Below are positions 16,921 to 23,816 of a stretch of DNA of 25,314 nt, in pieces; the stretch's first letter is position 1, and every line of letters begins with the position of its first letter. Made by a program: the position numbers and the translations under genes. Below the pieces are notes generated by a model. That model had not been told where the DNA came from. It made no database searches and saw only the letters and a list, made by a program, of their open reading frames with translations. The stretch comes from an uncultured Bacteriovoracaceae bacterium (GTDB lineage: Bacteria > Bdellovibrionota > Bacteriovoracia > Bacteriovoracales > Bacteriovoracaceae). Where the stretch lies: assembly GCA_937952395.1 (NCBI GenBank), contig CALFYV010000127.1:1-25314 (forward strand), in the 5' to 3' direction.

Positions 16921-18132
16921 TTACTGATTGAAGATATCAATGAGTTTCGATAAAAGTTTTTCTCTTTCAAAATTATTAAAAAAGTATTTTTTTCCGTTTT
17001 CACCCAGCTTCTGTCGCTCTTCTGTTCCCATTCTGTATAACTTCATGACGCCATCAGCCAGCTCGTCAACAGAACCCGCCGCACAGGCGATACCGGCTTT
17101 AGCGTCTAACAAAAGTTCGGCACCTTCCCCGTCCATAGAAGCAAGTAAAGGCTTGCCGCTGGGTAAATATGACTGCACTTTAGCTGGCACCGTAATGGCA
17201 AACAATGGATCGCTCTTTAAAGATGTTAATAACACATCACTTTTTTGATAGTAAGCTGGCATTTCATCAACTGGTCTGGAGCCTAAAAGAAAAAAATTAT
17301 CCTCCATGCCCTTGGCCTTAATTTCTTCTTCCACCCATTTTTTCATGAGCCCATCGCCTAAAATAATCCATTTAATATCTGAGTATGACTTTAATTTCTC
17401 GGCTGCACCAATAATTGTTTCGAAACTTTGACTGGTTCCGATATTGCCGGCAAACATTATCTTGAATCCCTCTGGTATCTCTCCTGCTTTAACGGCACTT
17501 TCCTTGATAATATTTTTTGCAAAAAGTTCTTCACCCCATTGTGGCCAATATTTAATTTTCTCTCTTGAAACTCCCCTATCGGCAATTTTATCTATAAAAC
17601 CCTTGGAAGTAACTAAGATATAATCGCTTGAATCATAAAGAAACCGAACGAATCTTCCCCAAATGGCCAATAAAAATTTTGATTTTACAACTCCGGTTGC
17701 CTCTAGTGTTTCTGGCCATAAGTCAGTTACCCAGAAAACAATAGGGATTTTTCTTAAAAACTTTAAAACTACAGCTGGAAGTGCCGACGTAACAGGAGAA
17801 GGTTGATAAACAAAAACTCTGTCATATTTTTCATTACAGACAAAAGGTACTAATAATGAGGAAAAAATCATGAATGAAAGATAGTTAAGTACAAGAAGTA
17901 GACCTCTTTTTTTTCCTCTTGGGATCAGTGGAACACGAACTATTTTAATACCATCATGGTTGTCCGAGTAAGGTCCTAATAAAGAATAGCCAGAATAAAA
18001 AGAACCTTGGGGATAATTAGGCAATCCGGTCAAAACAGTAACTTTATGACCCCTCTCGACTAAGCCCTTGGCTATATCGTTGATGCGAAAAGCCTCTGGC
18101 CAAAAATATTGAGTAACAATTAAAATATTCAT
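16921..18132 (-). CDS. wbuB: WbuB-type GT4 glycosyltransferase (probable L-FucNAc transferase)
   Basis: A 403-residue GT4 glycosyltransferase. The N-terminus MNILIVTQYFWPEAFRIND is the signature start of the WbuB group, which in E. coli loci adds L-FucNAc and travels with fnlABC, as here. Other marks are TGLPNYPQG (36-44), VTDLWPETLEATGV (135-148), FAGNIGTSQSFETI (227-240) and a PSGKPLLAS donor-site stretch further on. Hydrophobic helices at about 78-97 and 113-126 are usual for the group and suggest membrane attachment. An in-frame start 24 bases upstream exists, but ATG 18132 overlaps the stop of the methyltransferase as ATGA and matches the family, so it is preferred. Base composition looks less AT-rich than that of the transferases in 9885-13716, which hints at a different origin. 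Confidence 0.82.
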   Translation of the reverse strand: MNILIVTQYFWPEAFRINDIAKGLVERGHKVTVLTGLPNYPQGSFYSGYSLLGPYSDNHDGIKIVRVPLIPRGKKRGLLLVLNYLSFMIFSSLLVPFVCNEKYDRVFVYQPSPVTSALPAVVLKFLRKIPIVFWVTDLWPETLEATGVVKSKFLLAIWGRFVRFLYDSSDYILVTSKGFIDKIADRGVSREKIKYWPQWGEELFAKNIIKESAVKAGEIPEGFKIMFAGNIGTSQSFETIIGAAEKLKSYSDIKWIILGDGLMKKWVEEEIKAKGMEDNFFLLGSRPVDEMPAYYQKSDVLLTSLKSDPLFAITVPAKVQSYLPSGKPLLASMDGEGAELLLDAKAGIACAAGSVDELADGVMKLYRMGTEERQKLGENGKKYFFNNFEREKLLSKLIDIFNQ

Positions 18133-18821
18133 TTTTTCTTTTCTAGTACAAACCAAATTGTCGAATGATGAAGTCCCAGCTTATCAATATCAGCTCTAAA
18201 GAGAAGTTTCAAAATCGCCCTTCCTAGCAAACCCTTCAAACCATTTCCTCCCATTTTCCTTCCATCATTGAGAGAATCAACTTGCGAGACTTTCCAGCCA
18301 TTTTTATTGGCCCTGTATTCTATAAAATCAATAGCTTCTTGCTTACTATAAAACCAACGATGTCTATCTTCTGGCTTCTCTTTTGGCAGACCATAAAACT
18401 TGAGTCTAGTCTCCGGTGAGTGGTCACCATTTCTAAGAACTGTAAAAAAATCAGACCAGGGATTTGGAAGAGAAATAATAATGTGATCACTTGACACCCT
18501 GCACAGCTCGTCAAAAACCTCATGAGTGTTTTCAAGGTGTTCTAACACATCAAAACAAATAACGGTTTCAAATTCATTATCTTTAAAGGGCAACGGAGTT
18601 TTCTCTAGATTAAGTTCGACATCAATATCATTACCATAGCCAATTCCTTTGTACTGTCCTCCATTTTTTAAAATAGAATGCTTTAAGTACATTGCATCTG
18701 CCCCTACATCCAGGACATTACTTTTTAAAAGTGTCTTATATTGATCGAAAATATAGCGAGCCTTAGATTCTCTATCTTTATAATTTAAATCAGTTGTATA
18801 CATTCTACCTCCCATATTCAC
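18129..18821 (-). CDS. Class I SAM-dependent methyltransferase
   Basis: A 230-residue methyltransferase of the Methyltransf_11 type, with a SAM motif VLDVGAD (36-42) in which the third glycine is replaced by alanine. An acidic motif II region follows around VELNLEKTPLPF, then CFDVLEHLENTHEVFDEL (89-106) as the post-motif. In this context it may methylate a sugar or act in glycan capping. The start is uncertain. GTG 18821 forms a GTGA overlap with the upstream gene, a junction seen twice more in this window. ATG 18815 (GAGG five bases upstream) and ATG 18803 (GGGAGG four bases upstream) are alternatives that shorten it by 2 or 6 residues. The stop overlaps the next ATG as ATGA. The substrate cannot be inferred. 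Confidence 0.75.
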   Translation of the reverse strand: MNMGGRMYTTDLNYKDRESKARYIFDQYKTLLKSNVLDVGADAMYLKHSILKNGGQYKGIGYGNDIDVELNLEKTPLPFKDNEFETVICFDVLEHLENTHEVFDELCRVSSDHIIISLPNPWSDFFTVLRNGDHSPETRLKFYGLPKEKPEDRHRWFYSKQEAIDFIEYRANKNGWKVSQVDSLNDGRKMGGNGLKGLLGRAILKLLFRADIDKLGLHHSTIWFVLEKKK

Positions 18822-19597
18822 CTCAAACTATCAAAGGCTACTCCCCAAGTTCCAGGATCACTGCCTTTAAAATATTTAAATTCAATCTTATTTAAGTTCA
18901 AAAAATCTAACATTTTTTTAGCTTCTTCTTCTCCATATTTTTTCCTAACATCATTAATACTTCCAAGTACTAATTTAGGTACGAAGCCCTCCTCAACAAG
19001 GTCTTTAATAACACCAAATTCTGAACCTTCACAATTCATTCTGAGGATAACCTCAGTATCAGGAGAAATAATCTCATGCTCTAGTAGAGCATTGATAATC
19101 TTTTTTGTTCTAAATGCCGAACAAATAATTAATTCTTTGCTAGAGTTACTTTGTTCCAATGATGAGCTTAACGAATTTCTCTCTATATAGAACTTTGTTA
19201 ATGTACAATCTTTGCTTTGATTATGGGGCAAGACCGCTATAGGCAGGAAATATATTTGAAAAGTTGTTTTAATTTTTCTTAAAAATTTTGTAGTTATGGA
19301 TGCAACAGGATCAATTGCAAGAACATTAATATTTGTTAGATAGTCCTTTGGATATAAAATTTGGGAAAAAATTTCGAGATGACGATTTAATTCTAATTTA
19401 AGCGGTGAAATTTTAAATGAGCCCGTTCCATATTCTATAAGTCCATTATAACGAATAATTTTTTTCACCTGCCTTTTGCACCAGTCAAACCACCAATATA
19501 AATACACCCTAAGTAAATAGGCTCTGTTCCCATTTAACACCCTTAGTTCCTGGGCTTCATGAGTCCCGATATCAATAATTAACTTATCTATCCCCAT
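18818..19597 (-). CDS. Divergent FkbM-like methyltransferase
   Basis: A 259-residue protein that follows the FkbM methyltransferase plan only loosely. LIIDIGTHEAQEL (6-18) takes the place of D-I-G-A-N-x-G. VLAIDPVAS (92-100) takes that of the V-x-x-F-E-P strand. NSLSSSL (141-147) matches the serine motif. ILRMNCEGSEFGVIKDL (184-200) matches K-x-D-V-E-G-x-E-x-x-V-L. Most FkbM enzymes O-methylate sugars or other small molecules. The SAM motif here lacks the second glycine of G-x-G, so activity is uncertain. An insertion with a tryptophan- and basic-rich segment (33-50) lies between the first motif and the second. ATG 19597 is the first gene of a minus-strand operon running to fnlC. The ribosome binding site is weak. 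Confidence 0.55.
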   Translation of the reverse strand: MGIDKLIIDIGTHEAQELRVLNGNRAYLLRVYLYWWFDWCKRQVKKIIRYNGLIEYGTGSFKISPLKLELNRHLEIFSQILYPKDYLTNINVLAIDPVASITTKFLRKIKTTFQIYFLPIAVLPHNQSKDCTLTKFYIERNSLSSSLEQSNSSKELIICSAFRTKKIINALLEHEIISPDTEVILRMNCEGSEFGVIKDLVEEGFVPKLVLGSINDVRKKYGEEEAKKMLDFLNLNKIEFKYFKGSDPGTWGVAFDSLR

Positions 19598-19621
19598 ATC
19601 TGCATCTCTTTTTGATTAATC

Positions 19622-19650
19622 ATATTACTTATAATTAGCTTCACTGCCAA
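19622..19650 (-). promoter_or_regulatory. Possible sigma70-type promoter for the FkbM-like/wbuB operon
   Basis: On the minus strand TTGGCA (19650-19645) and TAATAT (19627-19622) are spaced 17 bases apart. Transcription would start about 15-20 bases before the ATG at 19597. The -35 matches consensus in five of six positions and the -10 in four. Confidence 0.35.
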
Positions 19651-19842
19651 GAAATTGACATGGTTCTTAATTATTTAAAAATCTTAAAAGATCTAATGCA
19701 GGTCGCTGATTAAATTAACTCACAGAGTTAACAAGAAAGTCATAGTTAAATTTTTCTACAACCATTAATCGACCCTGGCGTTACACTATGGAGATGATTT
19801 AGTTTTATTTAAACATTTTTTTTGATAAAAACCTTATGTCGA

Positions 19843-19917
19843 AGTACTCTTCTGAAAAGATTGCCAAGGAATCTCCTTGCATCAAATCTTTTCCCGATAG
19901 TACTCAAGGAGTAGGAA
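19843..19917 (+). promoter_or_regulatory. Structured mRNA leader with possible SD-masking switch before the aldolase gene
   Basis: GAAAAGATT (19854-19862) pairs with AATCTTTTC (19885-19893), and inside it CAAGGA (19865-19870) pairs with TCCTTG (19874-19879) across an ATC loop. AGTACT flanks the structure on both sides (19843-19848, 19899-19904) and could close it. CTCCTTG (19873-19879) is also an exact 7-base complement of the ribosome binding site CAAGGAG (19905-19911). The RNA could therefore fold so that the site is either free or masked. The effector, if any, is unknown. Confidence 0.4.
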
Positions 19918-21537
19918 ATGTCTTACAAAATACTAGATTGCACTTTAAGGGATGGTGGTTATTATAATAATTGGAACTTTCCAAGAAATTTAGTTGAAAA
20001 ATATCTTGAATCTGTTTCTCAGGCAGGCGTTGATATTGTTGAAATAGGTTTTCGTTTTTTACCTGCCAACAAGTTTATGGGCCCTTACGCTTATTCCACA
20101 GATGACTATTTAAAAACATTAAAAATCCCTTCAAACTTACAAATCGCGGTAATGATCAACGGAAAAGATTACATCAAAGAAAGCTCCGAGAAAACGACAG
20201 AGCTTATTCATAAATACTTCAAACAAAGTAACGAATCTGTTGTGGATATAGTGAGGGTCGCCATTCAATTCTCAGAAGTTGAAAGAATTCAAAATGTATT
20301 AAGAACTTTAAAAAATCTTGGCTATAAAGTAGTACTCAATCTGATGCAAATCGGAACAAAAACTAACAACGAAATAAAACAAGCCGTTGAACATCTATCA
20401 AAAGACTCCTGTATCGACGTGCTTTACTTTGCTGACTCTCTGGGGAATATGAAAGTTAAGCATATCAAGAAAACTATCAGTCTTATAAAAGAAAATTGGA
20501 ATGGTGATACAGGGATCCATACGCATAACAATTTAGGGCAAGGTCTTGAAAATTCACTTTTTGCGGTCGAAGAAGGTGTCTCATGGATTGATGCAACAAT
20601 CCTCGGAATGGGAAGAGGAGCAGGAAATACAAAGTTAGAATACCTGCTTATTGAGCTAGCAAAAACCAACAAAAAATTTAAACCTGAGGCATTGTTTAGT
20701 TTAGTATTTGATGATTTCAAAGTACTTCAAGATAAGTACTCTTGGGGAGAAAACCTTGCCTATTATTTGGCAGCAGAATATAAGATTCACCCCACATTTA
20801 TTCAAGAGCTAATAACTAACGCGTCTTTTGATTCCAATGATCTTATTACTTCTCTAAACTCGTTGAAAGAATCAGATTCAACTTCTTATAACTCTGAAAG
20901 TTTACAAAGTTCATTAAATTCACTGCGAGAAGGTGTGGATGGGACCTGGAGTACATCCAAGCTAGCAAGCGGAATGAACTTTTTACTCTTGGCCAATGGG
21001 CCATCTGTAAAAAATTATTCAGAGGACATAAAAGAATATATTAAGAATAAAAAACCTTATGTTGTAAGTCTTAATTTCAACGAAACTATTTCGGATGAGT
21101 TTATCGATTCTTATGCTCTTTGCAATCCAACAAGAATGGCAACAGAACTAGAAACACTTAAAAAAATAAATAAACCAATCATTATCCCCTTGAAAGCATG
21201 CACTGAGATAGTTAGAAAAGCTTTAGAAAAAAAAGTGGTTTATGATTACGGAATAAAAGTTATCAAGGACACATTCAAGACATCGGAGAACACCTGCATA
21301 CTTCCCAAGCCGGTTGTCCTTCCCTACGCGCTATCTATCGCAATCTCATCCGGAGCGACTAATATATATCTTGCAGGATTTGATGGATATTCAGCTGGAG
21401 ACCGAAGAGCACAAGAAGTAGAATCTATATTAGAATGTGTTAAGAAAAATATTCCTTCAGAGATTAAGTTAAAGTCACTAACTCCAACGCTGTATAATAT
21501 TGAACAGAGTTCCATCTACTCACCTGAGGTAAGATAG
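19918..21537 (+). CDS. DRE-TIM aldolase (HMGL-like) fused to a C-terminal MAF/DUF115-like domain
   Basis: A 539-residue two-domain protein. Residues 1 to about 290 are an HMGL-like TIM barrel of the 4-hydroxy-2-oxovalerate aldolase type. DCTLRDGGYYNNW (7-19) carries the catalytic R11-D12. EIGFRF follows, then metal ligands in IHTHNNLGQGLEN (200-212, H201 and H203), and GMGRGAGNTKLEYLL. Such enzymes join pyruvate or acyl units to an aldehyde with a divalent metal. After a serine-rich linker (about 305-345), residues 353-539 form a second alpha/beta domain with LLLANGPSVKNY (356-367), resembling the DUF115/MAF or MptE-like fold found in glycosylation proteins. It starts an operon with a KdsB-like cytidylyltransferase and a HAD phosphatase. 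The inferred role is making a 2-keto-3-deoxy sugar acid without PEP. AAGGAG lies 6 bases before ATG 19918. The substrate is unknown. Confidence 0.7.
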   Translation: MSYKILDCTLRDGGYYNNWNFPRNLVEKYLESVSQAGVDIVEIGFRFLPANKFMGPYAYSTDDYLKTLKIPSNLQIAVMINGKDYIKESSEKTTELIHKYFKQSNESVVDIVRVAIQFSEVERIQNVLRTLKNLGYKVVLNLMQIGTKTNNEIKQAVEHLSKDSCIDVLYFADSLGNMKVKHIKKTISLIKENWNGDTGIHTHNNLGQGLENSLFAVEEGVSWIDATILGMGRGAGNTKLEYLLIELAKTNKKFKPEALFSLVFDDFKVLQDKYSWGENLAYYLAAEYKIHPTFIQELITNASFDSNDLITSLNSLKESDSTSYNSESLQSSLNSLREGVDGTWSTSKLASGMNFLLLANGPSVKNYSEDIKEYIKNKKPYVVSLNFNETISDEFIDSYALCNPTRMATELETLKKINKPIIIPLKACTEIVRKALEKKVVYDYGIKVIKDTFKTSENTCILPKPVVLPYALSIAISSGATNIYLAGFDGYSAGDRRAQEVESILECVKKNIPSEIKLKSLTPTLYNIEQSSIYSPEVR

Positions 21538-22271
21538 TGGATATAAAAATTGTCATACCCGCAAGGTATGAATCTTCGAGATATCCAGGAAAACCGCTCG
21601 TAAACATTAAAGGTAAGTCTCTTTTGCTAAGAGTTTACGAAAAATGTGTAAGTGCTGTAGGCAAACAGAATACTTATGTAGCCACAGACGATCAAAGAAT
21701 TTCAGATCATTGTAAGGAACATGATATGAATTGCATAATGACAAGCTCGAACTGCCTGACAGGTACAGATAGAGTCTATGAAGCAGTAAAACAACTAAAA
21801 TGCTCTAACATAATAAATGTTCAAGGTGATGAACCTCTTATAACAAAAGAAGATATATTAAAAATAATACGAGAAACTAAGTTAAACCCTGAACTTGTTC
21901 ATTGTGGAATGTGCGATATTGACGACCCTGATGATTTTTTTAGCTGCCACGTCCCTAAGATTGTAACCGACAACAAGAATTATCTTCTCTATGCTTCGAG
22001 AGCTGGCATACCCACTAATAAAAAACATCAGTTTATAAAAGCGAAAAGACAAGTTTGTATATACTCTTTCCCATCAAATGCTCTTTATGATTTTTATGAA
22101 TATGGAAGAAAATCCAAAAATGAGGAGATTGAGGATATTGAAATTTTGAGATTTCTTGACCTTGGACACAAAGTTAAAATGGTCGAGATTTCTAAAAATC
22201 CAATTGCGGTGGATACCAAAGAAGATGCTGAAATGTTAATCAAGTACCTTGAGGACAATAACCTTGAGTAA
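21537..22271 (+). CDS. KdsB-like CMP-ulosonic acid synthetase
   Basis: A 244-residue cytidylyltransferase closely following 3-deoxy-manno-octulosonate cytidylyltransferase (KdsB). IPARYESSRYPGKPL (7-21) binds CTP. TGTDRVYEA is present, NVQGDEP has D98 in the same position as E. coli Asp98, and VDTKEDAEM (225-233) has D226 matching the second metal aspartate. The EEIEDIEILRFLDLG stretch replaces the usual KdsB E-x-L-E-Q-L-R-x-L-E. It is probably a paralogue dedicated to this glycan rather than the housekeeping KdsB, because its neighbours are an aldolase and a phosphatase rather than lipid A genes. GTG 21537 overlaps the aldolase stop by one base with GAGGT just upstream. The activated sugar could be Kdo, a Kdo derivative or a related ulosonic acid. 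Confidence 0.8.
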   Translation: MDIKIVIPARYESSRYPGKPLVNIKGKSLLLRVYEKCVSAVGKQNTYVATDDQRISDHCKEHDMNCIMTSSNCLTGTDRVYEAVKQLKCSNIINVQGDEPLITKEDILKIIRETKLNPELVHCGMCDIDDPDDFFSCHVPKIVTDNKNYLLYASRAGIPTNKKHQFIKAKRQVCIYSFPSNALYDFYEYGRKSKNEEIEDIEILRFLDLGHKVKMVEISKNPIAVDTKEDAEMLIKYLEDNNLE

Positions 22272-22908
22272 TTTTTTTCAATATGACACATACTTCTTTG
22301 ATTGTGATGGAGTCATCCTTGATTCCAATGAAATTAAATCTCAATGTTTCTATGAAATTGCTAAAGCTTACAATGAAAGAAAGGCGGAGGAATTTTTGAT
22401 TTACCATAAAGAGAATGGTGGCATTTCTCGTTTTGAGAAGTTTAATTACTTTTTTAAAGAATTATTACAAAAAAAAGACTGTGAAGAACTTATTAAATCT
22501 TCAATAGAGAAATTTTCAAAACTCTCAGTTCAAAAATTAATGTCATGTCCGTACATAAAAGGTTTCGAGAATTTCATTTTTGAAATTGCAAATAAAGAAA
22601 AATATGTTGTATCCGGAGGTCTGGAAGACGACCTCATTAAAGTTTTTCAAAATAGAAAAATCGCTCCTTATTTTAAAGGTATTTATGGAAGCCCTAAATC
22701 TAAGTTGCAAAACATGAAACATATTTTAAACAATTATAAGATCGGGCGTTCTGTATTTATTGGTGATAGCTTGTTAGATTTTCAAACAGCAAAAAATTTT
22801 AATTGTGATTTTATCTTTCTATACGAAAAAACAGAATTGCATGATTGGAGGAAAAAACTACCGGTAGATGAAATCTATGTATTCAAAAACTTCTCAGAAA
22901 TAAGTTAA
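22264..22908 (+). CDS. HAD-superfamily phosphatase (class IA-like)
   Basis: A 214-residue haloacid-dehalogenase-type phosphatase with all four motifs: FFDCDGVILDS (11-21, nucleophile D13 and acid D15), VVSGG (115-119, S117), PKSK (144-147) for the lysine, and FIGDSLLDFQTA (165-176, D168 and D172). A helical cap lies between motifs I and II (about 22-95). The probable substrate is a phosphorylated keto-sugar acid made by the aldolase two genes upstream, a role like KdsC though from a different HAD class. TTG 22264 is preferred: GAGGA lies 8 bases upstream and it gives a normal N-terminus. An in-frame TTG at 22249 would add 5 residues with no ribosome binding site. The start overlaps the KdsB-like stop by 8 bases, and the gene ends 1 bp from the convergent methyltransferase. 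Confidence 0.8.
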   Translation: MSNFFQYDTYFFDCDGVILDSNEIKSQCFYEIAKAYNERKAEEFLIYHKENGGISRFEKFNYFFKELLQKKDCEELIKSSIEKFSKLSVQKLMSCPYIKGFENFIFEIANKEKYVVSGGLEDDLIKVFQNRKIAPYFKGIYGSPKSKLQNMKHILNNYKIGRSVFIGDSLLDFQTAKNFNCDFIFLYEKTELHDWRKKLPVDEIYVFKNFSEIS

Positions 22909-22909
22909 A

Positions 22910-23815
22910 CTATTTGTTGCGCTTACGTATCAAGACAAAAAATGTGTCACATTTTTTAGAGTTAATTAAATCCTGCTTGTAACTCTCTATTGTTTTGTCT
23001 GAAAAAATATTATTAAACCTACCCTGACCACCAGGAACACCTTTTTCAAGCCAAGTTAAGTGATTTGATAAATCATATCTTTGATCTAATATAAATTCAT
23101 ATTCACAATCAATCTGTTCAAGTATAAAGCCAAGAGATTTCGGAGTGAAATAATAATGATGTGCAATAGACCAATAAAATTTTTCAAAGGCATCAATATT
23201 ATAAACAGAGGTCAGTGGATCATTTCCATTGGGAACCTCGGCAATAATAACACCATCATCTTTTAAAATCTCTAACTTGCTCTTTATAAATCCAGCGGTA
23301 TCGCTTATGTGCTCAAGAACAAAGAAATGACATATTAAATCAAATTTAAGTTTTCCGTTGGCCTTAACCATCTCTTCCAAAGAAGTGTAGTTCTTAAATC
23401 CCTCCTTGGTTAAAAACTCATTAAATTGATTTGAAGGTTCAATCCCTATTATACAGTCCGTTGATTTCTTGAATTCCTTTAACATAAAACCAGATGAGCA
23501 ACCAATTTCTAAAACAGCACTACCTTTAGCCAAATACTTATCTATTACCTTCATTCTTCTAGAAACATTGCCTTGATTACTTTTTATATGTTTCTCTGGT
23601 CCTGTCCAATCAAATTCCGGACCGGACCTTTTTTCCATAAATTTTTCAAATTCTTTAGCATAAAAGATAGATTCTTCTTCTTTAGTTAACTTAGGATACA
23701 AGTAAATTAAAGTGCATGTTTCACACTCATAAAATTTATGCTTAGAAGTTCCTCCGTATACATAAGGTGCTCTCAGATTATTCTTTTCACTTTTACACGA
23801 CGGACAACTAATCAT
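22910..23815 (-). CDS. Zinc-ribbon class I SAM methyltransferase
   Basis: A 301-residue protein with an N-terminal zinc ribbon (C4-x-x-C7 and C31-x-x-C34) and then a class I SAM fold: VLEIGCSSGF (101-110), GIEPSN (124-129), and CHFFVLEHISD as the motif near the active site. The arrangement resembles sugar C-methyltransferases of the TylCIII type, which start with the same kind of zinc ribbon. The C-terminal third domain of those enzymes is missing, so an O- or C-methyl transfer to a sugar is plausible but not proved. ATG 23815 has a GGGAG-type site before it, and it begins 1 bp after the stop of the epimerase gene, forming one operon with it. Confidence 0.75.
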   Translation of the reverse strand: MISCPSCKSEKNNLRAPYVYGGTSKHKFYECETCTLIYLYPKLTKEEESIFYAKEFEKFMEKRSGPEFDWTGPEKHIKSNQGNVSRRMKVIDKYLAKGSAVLEIGCSSGFMLKEFKKSTDCIIGIEPSNQFNEFLTKEGFKNYTSLEEMVKANGKLKFDLICHFFVLEHISDTAGFIKSKLEILKDDGVIIAEVPNGNDPLTSVYNIDAFEKFYWSIAHHYYFTPKSLGFILEQIDCEYEFILDQRYDLSNHLTWLEKGVPGGQGRFNNIFSDKTIESYKQDLINSKKCDTFFVLIRKRNK

Positions 23816-23816
23816 C

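Larger units (their letters stand above)
19598..19917. other. 320-bp divergent intergenic region
   Basis: No reading frame of note is present. The left third holds the possible minus-strand promoter at 19622-19650 and a lone TTGACA (19655-19660) on the + strand without a well-placed -10. A weak + strand pair TTACAC (19781-19786) and TTTATT (19804-19809), spaced 17, would give a leader of about 100 bases. A T8 run lies at 19816-19823. The right part (19843-19917) is a structured leader, described separately. No terminator or tRNA was seen. Confidence 0.5.

Noticed and set aside
19655..19660. Perfect TTGACA as a -35 for the aldolase operon.
   Set aside because: No acceptable -10 lies 15-19 bases downstream; the best is TAAAAA.
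20424..20720. Antisense open frames such as those inside the aldolase, pseC (8283-8556) and pseB (8650-8901) as small genes.
   Set aside because: They lie fully within well-supported genes, have no ribosome binding site or recognisable family, and read as frame shadows.
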